From NCBI RefSeq assembly GCF_022230925.1, contig NZ_JAKKFH010000009.1:62001-126000 (forward strand): a stretch of 64,000 nucleotides of DNA. Direction: 5' to 3'. The notes under the pieces are model-generated. The model did no database searches. It had not been told where the DNA came from and saw only the letters and a program-made list of their open reading frames with translations. The position numbers and the translations under genes were made by a program. Positions within the stretch are counted from its first letter, which is position 1; every line of letters begins with the position of its first letter. Positions 39,721 through 48,124 of this stretch are shown piece after piece. The DNA comes from Micromonospora alfalfae. GTDB lineage: Bacteria; Actinomycetota; Actinomycetes; Mycobacteriales; Micromonosporaceae.

Positions 39721-41863
39721 TCTCCGGGCAGACGTCGTCCACCCCGGCGCCGGCCACGAGGGCCAGCACGGACTCCCCGTAGAGACCCAGCTTGCGAGGG
39801 CCGATACCGGCGATGGCGATCAACTCCTCCGACCGGCCCGGTCGCCGCTCGGCCAACGCGACAAGCGTCGCGTCGGTGAAGACCACGTACGCCGGGACCT
39901 TCTGCGCACCGGCCACCCGCTGCCGCCACTCGCGCAGCCGTTCGTGCAGCTCATCGTCTATGTCGGACGGGCAGGTCGGGCAGCGGCCGAGCTTGCGGTC
40001 CGGACCGGCGAGCAGGGTGGCGCCGCAGATCCGGCAGGAGACGATCTGGGTTCGCCGTCGTTCGGGACTGCGGGCCGGACCGGTGCCGCCGGTCGCCCGT
40101 TCGGTGCCGCCGGAGCGATCCAGTTGGGGCAGGAACCGCGACGGCCGCCGGGCCCGTCCGCCCGGCGAGCGCGCGGTGGCGTACGACAGCCAGAGCCACT
40201 CCCGGGCGCGGGTGATGCCGACGTAGAGCAGTCGGCGCTCCTCCTCGACCTGCTCGACGGTCTTGGCGTACGTGGTGGGCAGGGTGCCCTCGGCGAGGCC
40301 GACCAGGAAGACCGCGTCCCACTCCAACCCCTTGGCCGAGTGCAGGGACGCAAGCGTCACGCCGTCCACAGTCGGCACGTGTTGCTGGGCGGCCCGGCGC
40401 GCCAACTCCTCGGTGAAGTCGGTGAGGGTGACCGGGCGCTCCACCGAGGCGGCCTCGCCGATCGGCACGACCTCGGGGGTGGCCGCGTACTCCTCGGCGA
40501 GCTGGACCAGCGCGGACAGCGCCTCCCATCGCTCGCGGGCGGCGCCGCCGGCCGGGGGCGCGTCCGGGGCCCAGCCGACGGCGGTGAGCGCCTCGACGAC
40601 GGCGGCCGGCAGCGGTGTCTCGCCCGGGATCGAGCGGGTCGCTGCACGCAGCGCGACCATCGCCTGACGCACCTCGGTCCGTTCGAAGAACCGCTCCGCT
40701 CCCTGCACCACGTACGGCACCGCGGCCTCGGTGAGCGCCTTCTCGTACGCCTCGGACTGCGCGTTGACGCGGAACAGCACGGCGATCTCCTTCGCCGGCG
40801 TGCCCGCGTCGATCAGCGACCGGCAGCGCGCGGCCACCGCGTTCGCCTCGGCCGGCTCGTCGGTGAAGATCCGCAGGTCCGGCTCGGGGCCGGGTGGGCG
40901 TTGCCCGCTCAACTCCAGCCGCAGGCGCGCCTCGGTGCCCCGGGCCTGGGAGATCACCGCGTTGGCCAGCCCGACCACCTGCGGGGTGGAGCGGTAGTCA
41001 CGGACCAGTCGTACCACAGTGGCGTTGCGGTGCCGCCGGGGAAAGTCGACGAGGTACGCCGAGGTCGCCCCGGTGAACGAGTAGATCGTCTGGCTGGCGT
41101 CGCCGACCACTGTCAGGTCGTTGCGGCCGGCCAGCCAGGCGTCCAGCAACCGCTGCTGGAGTGGGTTGACGTCCTGGTACTCGTCGACCACGAAGTGCCG
41201 GTACTGGCCGCGGATCTGCTCGCCGACGTCCGGGTGCTCCTCGATGCCCCACACCGCCGCCCGCAGCATGTCCTCGAAGTCGATCACGCCGTTCGACCGC
41301 TTGAGCTGCTCGTACGCGGTGAACACGTCGGCGACCTTCGTCGGCTCGTGCGGTGTGTCGCGCAGCGCCCGCGCCGCGGCCACCACGTAGTCCGTCGGCT
41401 CGACCAGCGACGACTTCGCCCACTCGATCTCGCCGGCCAGGTCGCGGGCGGCGGCCCGGTCGGTACGCAGGCCGACCCGGGCCGCGGCGAGGGTGACCAG
41501 TCGTACCTTGCTGTCCAGCAGTTCGGGCATGGCACGGCCGGACAGCAGCCGGGGCGCGAAGTACCGCACCTGGCGCAGCGCGGCAGCGTGAAATGTCCGC
41601 GCCTGGACACCGTGCGCACCGAGCAGAGTGAGACGGTGTCGCATCTCGGCGGCGGCGCGGGCGGTGAAGGTGACAGCGAGCACGTGCCGCGGGGAGATCT
41701 CCCCGGAGAGCGCCCGGTGGGCGATTCGGGAGGTGATCGCCCGGGTCTTGCCGGTGCCGGCGCCGGCCAGGATGCAGACGGGGCCGGCAGGTGCGGTCAC
41801 GGCGGAGCGTTGCTCCGGGTCCAGCCCGGCGAGCACCTGTTCCGACGCTGAGTGAACCACCAC
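39698..41863 (-). CDS. uvrD2: UvrD2 superfamily 1 DNA helicase with tetracysteine and HRDC domains
   Basis: A 721-residue SF1A helicase. Walker A is AGAGTGKT (about 33-40), motif II is VVDEYQDVNP, motif III GDASQTIYSFTGA, motif IV YRSTPQVV and motif VI YVGITRARE. After the motor comes a tetracysteine zinc module (CRIC and CPTC, about 610-632) and a C-terminal HRDC domain (about 638-705; AERRPGRSEELIAIAGIGPRK). This domain order defines mycobacterial UvrD2, an essential 3'-5' helicase there. The GTG start 41863 (MVVHSASEQ) is one of two adjacent GTGs. It diverges from mycoredoxin. Confidence 0.96.
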   Translation of the reverse strand: MVVHSASEQVLAGLDPEQRSAVTAPAGPVCILAGAGTGKTRAITSRIAHRALSGEISPRHVLAVTFTARAAAEMRHRLTLLGAHGVQARTFHAAALRQVRYFAPRLLSGRAMPELLDSKVRLVTLAAARVGLRTDRAAARDLAGEIEWAKSSLVEPTDYVVAAARALRDTPHEPTKVADVFTAYEQLKRSNGVIDFEDMLRAAVWGIEEHPDVGEQIRGQYRHFVVDEYQDVNPLQQRLLDAWLAGRNDLTVVGDASQTIYSFTGATSAYLVDFPRRHRNATVVRLVRDYRSTPQVVGLANAVISQARGTEARLRLELSGQRPPGPEPDLRIFTDEPAEANAVAARCRSLIDAGTPAKEIAVLFRVNAQSEAYEKALTEAAVPYVVQGAERFFERTEVRQAMVALRAATRSIPGETPLPAAVVEALTAVGWAPDAPPAGGAARERWEALSALVQLAEEYAATPEVVPIGEAASVERPVTLTDFTEELARRAAQQHVPTVDGVTLASLHSAKGLEWDAVFLVGLAEGTLPTTYAKTVEQVEEERRLLYVGITRAREWLWLSYATARSPGGRARRPSRFLPQLDRSGGTERATGGTGPARSPERRRTQIVSCRICGATLLAGPDRKLGRCPTCPSDIDDELHERLREWRQRVAGAQKVPAYVVFTDATLVALAERRPGRSEELIAIAGIGPRKLGLYGESVLALVAGAGVDDVCPEKTFEISS

Positions 41864-41868
41864 AACCA

Positions 41869-41895
41869 GGAATCATCTCAGCTCCTCCCAGCGTT
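41869..41895 (+). promoter_or_regulatory. SigR-type promoter of the mycoredoxin gene
   Basis: GGAAT at 41869-41873 and GTT at 41893-41895 are 19 nt apart, the same spacing as at the sigR promoter. It lies 61 bp before the mycoredoxin ATG and is divergent from uvrD2. Mycoredoxin is a thiol-homeostasis protein, so SigR control is expected. Confidence 0.72.
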
Positions 41896-41955
41896 GCAGC
41901 GAACAGCCTCGGCTTGATCCGCAAGCCGCGGCCGGAGGAGTTGGAGGATCCGAGG

Positions 41956-42198
41956 ATGCTGACGATGTATTCCACCCCCTGGTGCGGCTATTGCCACCGC
42001 CTGAAGTCGCAGCTCGACCGGGAGGGCATCGGGTACGAGGTGGTCGACATCGAGCAGGACCCGAAGGCCGCGGAGTTCGTGATGAGCGTCAACGGCGGCA
42101 ACCAGACGGTGCCGACGCTGCGCTTCGCCGACGGCAGTGCCCTGACGAATCCCTCGATCACCCAGGTGAAGCAGCACCTGGAGACGCTCAACGCCTGA
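41956..42198 (+). CDS. mrx1: Mycoredoxin-1
   Basis: An 80-residue thioredoxin-fold oxidoreductase reducing protein-mycothiol mixed disulfides. The active site is CGYC at about residues 10-13 (WCGYCHRLK). The cis-Pro loop is GGNQTVPTLRFADGS. It aligns closely with the mycobacterial Mrx1 as I remember it (VDIE, AEFVMSVNGGN). ATG 41956 has GGAGG about 8 nt upstream. Its 3' end overlaps the convergent MFS gene by 11 bp, and a hairpin follows the stop. The upstream SigR motif links it to the thiol-stress response. Confidence 0.95.
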   Translation: MLTMYSTPWCGYCHRLKSQLDREGIGYEVVDIEQDPKAAEFVMSVNGGNQTVPTLRFADGSALTNPSITQVKQHLETLNA

Positions 42199-43597
42199 TC
42201 TGCCGGTTCATTCTCGGTGCGCGGCCGCCCCGTCCGGGGCGGCCGCTCGTCGTGTTCGGGAACGGGCCACGGTCGGTGGGCGCCGGAAGCACTGGTCGGT
42301 CGGCGTCCTCGGCCGGACGGCGGGGCGCCGGAAGCACTGGCCGGTCGGCGTCCTCCGCCGGACGGCGGGGCGCCGGAAGCGTTGGGCTGGTGGGCGGCGT
42401 CGGCGGGCGGGCCCCGGCCGGCGCGCTCAGGTGCCGGCCCCGCCACAGGTAGCCACCGGCGGCCAGGGTGGCCACTCCGACCAGCGCGAACAGCAGCCGG
42501 TAGTCCAGGAACCCGACCAGCAGGGCACCCGCCCCGATGGAGATCGCCTGCGGCCCGCTGACCACCGCCTGGGTGGCTGCGGCGACCCGGCCGACAAGCG
42601 TAGGCGGCGTGCGGCGCTGGATCAGCGTGTGCAGACCCACCATCGTCAGCGGGAGTGAGACCCCGGCCAGCAGCACCGCCGCGAACCCGAGCCACAGATC
42701 GGGAAAGGCGAGCGCGAGCGCGGCCGGAGAGAAGAAGGCGACACCGGCGGCCAGCGTGCCGACCTCTCCGAGCCGGCGGACCAGCGTCGGTGAGCAGAGT
42801 CCACCGAGCAACCCACCGACGCCCTGCACTGTGACGAGCACCCCCACGAACGCGGCATCCCGGTTCAGCCCCTGGTCGACGTAGGCGAAGATGAGCGACT
42901 CGCTGAAGCCCATCACCAGTGACCCGAGTCCGTAGCCGAGCAGGGCCCGCCGCAGGGCCGGCTCGCCGGCCAGGTGCCGCAGGCCGGCGCCCAGTTCGGC
43001 CGGCCACCGCAGCCGTACGGCGGGCGGCAGCTGTTGCGGGGTGGGCAGCGCGGTGACCACCGCCGCCGCGGTCAGAAATCCGACCATGCCGATTCCGGTC
43101 AGCGCCCACCCGCCGAGCGCCGCGTAGAGCGCCGCGCCCACCAGCGGGCCGACCAGTCGGATCCCCTGACGTACGGTCTGGAGCACGCCGTTCGCGTCGG
43201 CCAGCAGGTCGATCGGCACCATCTCGCGGATGAGCCCACTGAGCGCCGCGCCGAGCGTGATGGACGAGAGTCCGTACAGGGCGGCCACCAGATAGACGAC
43301 CCACACGTCGCCCGCGTCGTGGACGGTGAACAACGGGGCGAGCAGGGCTGCGGTCAGCACGTTCGCGGCCACGAAGAACGGTCGGCGCGGGTAGCGGTCG
43401 ACGACCCAGCCGACCAGCGGCGCAAGCGTCATCGGCGCGATGACCGCGAAGATCGTGGCACCGGCCAACCCGTTCGAGCCAGTCAGATCCTTGACCCAGA
43501 TGGCGAGTGCGAGCAGCAGGATCGACTCGGCGGTCATGCTGGCCAGCAGACCGCCGAAGAGCAGGCGGAAGTCGGGTCGGCGCAGGATCGTGCGCAT
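42188..43597 (-). CDS. MFS transporter with repetitive C-terminal tail
   Basis: A 469-residue major facilitator of 12 predicted helices (LLLALAIWVKDLTG, VIAPMTLAPLVGWVVDRYPRRP with the inter-domain motif A VVDRYPRR, ending GYLWRGRHLS). The last 65 residues form a polar Pro/Arg-rich tail with a 15-residue repeat (RPAEDADRPVLPAPR) ending MNRQIRR. ATG 43597 has GGAGGG about 4 nt upstream. It is divergent from the HTH gene and overlaps mycoredoxin at its 3' end. The terminator hairpin of mycoredoxin (42221-42246) lies inside this tail. Substrate unknown; related proteins are macrolide-type exporters (MFS_3). Confidence 0.9.
   Translation of the reverse strand: MRTILRRPDFRLLFGGLLASMTAESILLLALAIWVKDLTGSNGLAGATIFAVIAPMTLAPLVGWVVDRYPRRPFFVAANVLTAALLAPLFTVHDAGDVWVVYLVAALYGLSSITLGAALSGLIREMVPIDLLADANGVLQTVRQGIRLVGPLVGAALYAALGGWALTGIGMVGFLTAAAVVTALPTPQQLPPAVRLRWPAELGAGLRHLAGEPALRRALLGYGLGSLVMGFSESLIFAYVDQGLNRDAAFVGVLVTVQGVGGLLGGLCSPTLVRRLGEVGTLAAGVAFFSPAALALAFPDLWLGFAAVLLAGVSLPLTMVGLHTLIQRRTPPTLVGRVAAATQAVVSGPQAISIGAGALLVGFLDYRLLFALVGVATLAAGGYLWRGRHLSAPAGARPPTPPTSPTLPAPRRPAEDADRPVLPAPRRPAEDADRPVLPAPTDRGPFPNTTSGRPGRGGRAPRMNRQIRR
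42221..42246 (+). terminator. Mycoredoxin terminator inside the convergent MFS gene
   Basis: A perfect 12-bp inverted repeat (42221-42232 with 42235-42246) lies 23 bp after the mycoredoxin stop. It is also coding for the MFS C-terminal tail on the other strand, so the two genes share DNA. Confidence 0.7.
42281..42387. repeat. 45-bp tandem repeat in the MFS C-terminal tail
   Basis: Two full 45-bp copies (42281-42325 and 42326-42370) and a 17-bp remnant encode the in-frame 15-residue repeat RPAEDADRPVLPAPR of the MFS tail. The unit length keeps the frame. Confidence 0.85.
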
Positions 43598-43811
43598 GGG
43601 TCCCTCCGGCGGGATGGCATGCCCGGGTGGGCGAGGTCGACGGGCCGCGACCGCGGGTCCGTCGTCATCCGGCATTCCCGTGGTGCGATTTTCGCAAGAC
43701 ACGCCCTCGCCGGAACCTCCGACACCGGTCGCGCCGTCCATACTGACCGTGGGGGGCGAATTTCATACAGTTACCGTCGCGTCTGCGGCGGTCGACGGGA
43801 AAGAGGACACT

Positions 43812-44792
43812 GTGCCTCCTGCCGCACCCAGCCCGATCCTGCGTCGTCGCCGGTTGGGCATCGAGCTGCGCCGCCTACGTGAGGCCGCGGGCCTCACCGG
43901 CGATCAGGTCATCGAGCGTATCGGTTGGGCCTCCGCGTCCAAACTGTCCCGCTTGGAGAACGGCCGCAGCCGACCGGACCCGCAGGACGTCGGCGACCTG
44001 CTCGACCTCTACGGCGCCGACCAGGCGCTTCACGACGAGCTGCTGGGCATCACCAACGAGGCCGGCGACATGCGCGGCTGGTTGAAGAACTTCCCGGTGA
44101 TGACGCAGCAACAGCGCGGCTGGGCCGAGTTGGAGGCGGGCTGCGCGGAGATCTCCGAGTACAACCCGGTGCTGGTGCCGGGCCTGCTGCAGACGCCCGG
44201 GTACGCCCAGCTCCGGATCGTGTCGGCCCGGCAGGTGAACGCGGGCGCTGGCGAGCCGGAGCCCGGCGACGAGCCGGAGACCGAGGTGCAGGCGCGGCTG
44301 GCCCGCCAGTCGCTGCTGACCCGGGAGCCGCACGCTCCCCGCTACACGGCGGTGCTGGAGGAGGCGGCTCTCGGCCGCCGGGCCGGGCCGCCGGAGGTGC
44401 TGCACGAACAACTGCTCCAGCTCTGCGAGTTGGCGCTGCTGCCCAATGTGGCCCTGCACGTGCTGCCTCGGGACACCCAGATCGGCAATTGGTTCCTTCC
44501 GCCGACCGCCTTCTCGGTCTATCGGTTCGCCGATCCCCTCGATCCGGAGACATTGGCCATCGAAGGTGGCTTCACCGACGTCATGTCGACCGAGGCAATC
44601 ACGCTAAATCGCTATAAAGTGGTGTTCGAGTGGCTATGCACGGCGGCACTTAACGCCTCGGACACCCTCTCCTGGCTGATCGAGGCGACGGGACGGCTGA
44701 CCGAGGCGACGCCCCCATCCACAGTGGCGTTCGGGCCGGCAACGGCGCCGACCCAACGCCGCCGGGAATCGGGGCGACTGACGGACCGGTGA
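43812..44792 (+). CDS. XRE-type helix-turn-helix regulator with DUF5753 domain (WhiJ-like)
   Basis: A 326-residue regulator. An N-terminal XRE HTH (about 15-70: LGIELRRLREAAGLTGDQV, WASASKLSRLENGRSRP) is followed by the DUF5753 domain (about 90-280; GWLKNFPVMTQQQ, EISEYNPVLVPGLLQTPGYAQ, HVLPRDTQIGNWFLPPTAFSVYRF). This is the WhiJ-type, actinomycete-specific family that nearly always has a DUF397 gene beside it, as here. Such pairs regulate development or act in a toxin-antitoxin-like way. GTG 43812 has AAGAGGAC about 4-10 nt upstream. It diverges from the MFS gene. Confidence 0.93.
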   Translation: MPPAAPSPILRRRRLGIELRRLREAAGLTGDQVIERIGWASASKLSRLENGRSRPDPQDVGDLLDLYGADQALHDELLGITNEAGDMRGWLKNFPVMTQQQRGWAELEAGCAEISEYNPVLVPGLLQTPGYAQLRIVSARQVNAGAGEPEPGDEPETEVQARLARQSLLTREPHAPRYTAVLEEAALGRRAGPPEVLHEQLLQLCELALLPNVALHVLPRDTQIGNWFLPPTAFSVYRFADPLDPETLAIEGGFTDVMSTEAITLNRYKVVFEWLCTAALNASDTLSWLIEATGRLTEATPPSTVAFGPATAPTQRRRESGRLTDR

Positions 44793-44866
44793 TCCACGGG
44801 GGACCCTCCGTCGGGACGTGCGGCACCACTCGTCCCATCGGATCGCTGCACATCAGGAGCAGAACC

Positions 44867-45106
44867 ATGAACGAAATCCGCAACACGCCGTCCGTTTCCG
44901 CCCACTCGTTGGCGGACGCCCCGTGGCGTACCAGCACACGCAGCCAGACCTCCAACTGCGTGGAGGTCGCCCCACTGGCCACCGGCCCGTCGGCCGTCGC
45001 CCTGCGCGACAGCAAGGACCGGGGCGGCCCGGTGCTGCTGTTCAACCGCGCGGGATGGCTCGGTTTCATCACCGGGGCGAAGAAGGGCCAGTTCGATCTG
45101 AACTGA
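44867..45106 (+). CDS. DUF397 protein, partner of the WhiJ-like regulator
   Basis: A 79-residue DUF397 protein. Diagnostic residues are WRTSTRSQTSNCVEVA (about 21-36), VALRDSKDRGGPVLLF and the terminal WLGFITGAKKGQF. It lies 74 bp after the HTH gene on the same strand. ATG 44867 has AGGAGC about 6 nt upstream. DUF397 proteins commonly bind the cognate DUF5753 regulator; that role is inferred. A hairpin follows the stop. Confidence 0.92.
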   Translation: MNEIRNTPSVSAHSLADAPWRTSTRSQTSNCVEVAPLATGPSAVALRDSKDRGGPVLLFNRAGWLGFITGAKKGQFDLN

Positions 45107-45120
45107 TTCGGTGACTGTTA

Positions 45121-45151
45121 CGGGGCCGTCGGCGCACTGCCGGCGGCCCCG
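45121..45151 (+). terminator. Terminator of the HTH-DUF397 unit
   Basis: A 13-bp inverted repeat with one mismatch (45121-45133 with 45139-45151) lies 14 bp after the DUF397 stop. The loop is GCACT. Confidence 0.7.
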
Positions 45152-45343
45152 TCGCGTCGTACCCGGCCGGCTCGGTAGTTCGGCGGCCCGGCAACCCCGC
45201 TGAGCAGCCATCCGCCGATCGGACGAGGCTCGAAACCGATAGGCGCGTTTCAGTTGCTGAGACGAACACGGGGCGTAACATGGCCCTCGAGTACGTGGAA
45301 CTTCCACACTGGCTCATCCGTCGCGGTTCATCCGGAGACCCTC

Positions 45344-45619
45344 ATGCGGTTCCTGATCGTTCGCACCGACATCCGCGCCGTCGCTGACGGGGACATCGCC
45401 GCCGCCTGGGCGGACGGCCACCGACTTCGCGACGAGACGACGACGCCCGAGCCGCGCCGGCAGATCGTGCACGCCGAGGACCGGGACGCCGCGCTGCTAC
45501 TGGCCCGCGCCCTGGCCACCGTCGGCGCGGTCCGCAGCGGCAAGCAACGGGTCAAGGTCCTCCCGCTGATCGAGTCGCGGCCCGCCTTCCGACACAGACC
45601 GGGCCGCACCGGCACCTGA
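45344..45619 (+). CDS. 91-residue protein of unknown function
   Basis: A small soluble protein, MRFLIVRTDIRAVADGDIAA at the start, then an acidic centre and a basic end (KQRVKVLPLIESR). One alpha/beta unit is likely. No family is recognised. ATG 45344 has GGAGA about 6 nt upstream, supporting real translation. It is monocistronic, with about 240 bp of untranslated DNA before it, and is convergent with nudC with two hairpins between. Confidence 0.6.
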   Translation: MRFLIVRTDIRAVADGDIAAAWADGHRLRDETTTPEPRRQIVHAEDRDAALLLARALATVGAVRSGKQRVKVLPLIESRPAFRHRPGRTGT

Positions 45620-45632
45620 TTCCACAGGTCGT

Positions 45633-45732
45633 CCGTCGTGGTCGGACCGGCTCCCCCGCCGCGTTACGCACCCGCTGACCACGACGGCCCGTGTTCCCGG
45701 CCCGTGACCGCCGCGGCAACGGCGGCCACGGG
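45633..45732. terminator. Two hairpins between the 91-residue gene and nudC
   Basis: Stems 45633-45643 with 45677-45687 (11 bp, perfect) and 45701-45713 with 45720-45732 (13 bp, one wobble pair) lie between the convergent genes; either may terminate either strand. Confidence 0.6.
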
Positions 45733-45744
45733 TCGGGACCGTGC

Positions 45745-46704
45745 TCAGCGGTCGGCGTCCATCCAGCCGTCCAGCCACCGGTGGATGAGGAACAGCGCGA
45801 TCGACGACGGAGGCGGCAGGATCAGCCGGGCCCCGTCGCCCACGTCCACCGTCTGCCCGGCCAGCGCCGCCCCGATCTCCCGGCGAGAGAACCACCGGGC
45901 GTACGCGATCTCGGACGGGTCGACCCGCACCGGCTCGGTCGGGTTCGCGGTGGCCAGGAAGCCCAACATCAGCGAGCCGGGGAACGGCCATGCCTGGCTG
46001 CCCACGTACCCGATGCGCTCGACCCCGATGCCCACCTCCTCGCGGACCTCGCGCAGCACGGCCGCCTCCGCCGACTCCCCTGGCTCCACGTAGCCGGCCA
46101 GACAGGAGTAGCGGCGACCACCCGGGGTGCCCTGCCAGCCGGCATTGTTGCCGAGCAGGCAGCGGCCGTCCGGGCCGTCCACGCCGTCGTGAACGAGCAC
46201 GATCATCGCCGGGTCGGTACGAGGCCAGATCCGCCCGCCATTGCGGTCCACCCGGGACCAACCCGCCTCGTCCATGGCGGTCGGCGCGCCGGTGCTCGTC
46301 GAATAGCCGTGTCGGGTGTGCCAGTTGACCAGCGCCAACGCGGTGGTGAAGATGCCGGCCTCCCGGTCGGCGAGCAGATGACCCACCTCCCGGAGATGGA
46401 CCGCCCTGGTCCCCGGGATCGCCGGAAGCGGCGCGTCGACAGCGAAGACCGGCACCCCGTCCGGCTCGACACCCAGGAACATCGCCATCGACTCCGACCC
46501 GGCGGGCACGTCAGCCGCCCCGAACAGCACCAACGTCGGAGGCGACGTCTCGGTGCGGGCCAGCGTCCGACCCTCGTCGGTCGAGTCGAGCAGCAGCACC
46601 CGGGCACGCAACCACGCCTCGGTCAACCACTGCGAGTCGCCCCGCCGGTGCGCGGCCCGATCCAGCGTGGACCGCGCCAACGGCGGCGCCGCCTCCCCGC
46701 TCAC
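45745..46704 (-). CDS. nudC: NAD(+) diphosphatase / RNA deNADding enzyme
   Basis: A 319-residue Nudix hydrolase. The Nudix box reads GYVEPGESAEAAVLREVREEVGI, and the NudC signature SQAWPFPGSLMLGF follows. It hydrolyses NAD(H) to NMN(H) and AMP and may decap NAD-RNA. The usual zinc-ribbon cysteines between the N-terminal and Nudix domains are missing: the segment reads GYSTSTGAPTAMDEAGWSR where CxxC pairs stand in E. coli NudC. Length is normal. In mycobacteria nudC lies next to mycoredoxin and uvrD2, as here. Start ATG 46704. Confidence 0.93.
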   Translation of the reverse strand: MSGEAAPPLARSTLDRAAHRRGDSQWLTEAWLRARVLLLDSTDEGRTLARTETSPPTLVLFGAADVPAGSESMAMFLGVEPDGVPVFAVDAPLPAIPGTRAVHLREVGHLLADREAGIFTTALALVNWHTRHGYSTSTGAPTAMDEAGWSRVDRNGGRIWPRTDPAMIVLVHDGVDGPDGRCLLGNNAGWQGTPGGRRYSCLAGYVEPGESAEAAVLREVREEVGIGVERIGYVGSQAWPFPGSLMLGFLATANPTEPVRVDPSEIAYARWFSRREIGAALAGQTVDVGDGARLILPPPSSIALFLIHRWLDGWMDADR

Positions 46705-46780
46705 GCCAGCGCTCCGCTTCGCCGCACGCCGCCGCGAGACGGCCCGCCACTGAACCCCACGGCTCGCTCGCTCCGCTCGC

Positions 46781-48124
46781 TCACGCCTGTTGCTCGGTCT
46801 GCACTGCGGTCAGCGCGGCCAGCCCCGGGGTGACCCGCTCCGCGTCGCCGAGCACCACGATCGCCGCCCGAGCCGGGGCCAGGTAGCGGGCCGCCGCCTG
46901 TGCGACATCGTCGGTGCTCGCCTTCGCCAACCTCGCCGCGTACTCGGCGAGGAAGTCCAGGCGCAGACCATTGCCGGCGTACGCGCTGGTCAACGCCGCC
47001 AACCCGGCCTGGGTGGACATGCCGAGCTGGAGGGTGCCCAGGGCGTACTGCCGGGCCTGCTCCAACTCCTCGGGCTTCGGCGGCAGCGACGCCAACCGGC
47101 CCAGCTCGTACGTCGTCTCCAGCAGCGCCGGCCCGGTGACCTCGGTGGCCACGTCGGCGGCGGCGACCAGCACCGACCCCGCGACGGAATGCTCGATCAC
47201 GGAGTGCGGGCCGTACGTGTAGCCCTTGTCCTCACGGATGTTCTCCACCCACCGGGAGGAGAAGTAGCCGCCGAAGATCAGGTTGGCCAGTTGCAGCGGG
47301 GCGTGGTCCGGGTCGGTGCGCGACACCGCCGGCAGCGCGATCCGCAGCGAGGACTGCACCGAGCCCGGCCGGTCGACAAGCAGCAGTGGCCCCGGCTCCA
47401 GCGGCGGGGTCGCCGGCAGTTCGGCCACCCGACCGGCACCCGACCAGCCGCCGAGCGCCCGCTCGGCCGCGTCCAGTGCCTTCTCCGGCTGCACGTCACC
47501 GACCAGCACCAACTGCGCGCCGGTCGGGTGGACCCGCTCCGCGTGCAAGGTGCGCAGCGCCGCCGGTCGGACGGCACGGATCTGGCCGGGCTCCGGCGTC
47601 TGCGTCGCGTACGGGTGCCGGCCGTAAATCCGCTTGAGCAGCGCCTCCCGGGCCAGGTGCGAAGGCTGGCTCTGCGCCACCTGGATCCGGTCGACCAGCC
47701 GGTCCCGTTCGGTGGCCACCTCGTCACTGGGGTAACTGGCGCCGGTCAGCACCTCGGCCAGCAGCTCCAGCATCCGGTCCAGACCGGTGACCAGGCCGGC
47801 GCCGGAGAGCATCAGCCGGTCCGGGTCGACGCCCGCGGACAGCCCGCCGCCCACCTTCTGCAACTCGGCGGCGATCTGCACGCTGGTCATCGACTCGGTG
47901 CCGGAGAGCATGGTCTGCGAGAGCATCGCGCCGCGGGCCAGGTGGACCCGGCCGAACGGCACCCAGAGCCGCAGCTCGACAAGGGGTACGGCGGGCCGGC
48001 GTACGGCGATCACGGTGAGCCCGTTGCGCAGTGTGCGCTCGGCCTGCTTGGGCACCTTGAGCTTGCGGGTCGGCCCGAGCGGCGGCAGCGTACGCGGGCC
48101 GGCGGGGGCGGTGGTGACACTCAT
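46781..48124 (-). CDS. M16 peptidase-like subunit lacking the zinc motif
   Basis: A 447-residue M16 fold protein. Both halves are recognisable (LRNGLTVIAVRRPAVPLVELRL at the N-terminus, RPGSVQSSLRIALPAV and GGYFSSRWVENIREDKGYTYG in the second half), but the HxxEH zinc motif and the downstream glutamate are absent. In such pairs this is the non-catalytic subunit that supplies a substrate-binding R/Y pair (here RWVENIREDKGYTYG). It overlaps the catalytic partner by 4 bp (ATGA), so the two form a heterodimer by inference. Confidence 0.9.
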   Translation of the reverse strand: MSVTTAPAGPRTLPPLGPTRKLKVPKQAERTLRNGLTVIAVRRPAVPLVELRLWVPFGRVHLARGAMLSQTMLSGTESMTSVQIAAELQKVGGGLSAGVDPDRLMLSGAGLVTGLDRMLELLAEVLTGASYPSDEVATERDRLVDRIQVAQSQPSHLAREALLKRIYGRHPYATQTPEPGQIRAVRPAALRTLHAERVHPTGAQLVLVGDVQPEKALDAAERALGGWSGAGRVAELPATPPLEPGPLLLVDRPGSVQSSLRIALPAVSRTDPDHAPLQLANLIFGGYFSSRWVENIREDKGYTYGPHSVIEHSVAGSVLVAAADVATEVTGPALLETTYELGRLASLPPKPEELEQARQYALGTLQLGMSTQAGLAALTSAYAGNGLRLDFLAEYAARLAKASTDDVAQAAARYLAPARAAIVVLGDAERVTPGLAALTAVQTEQQA

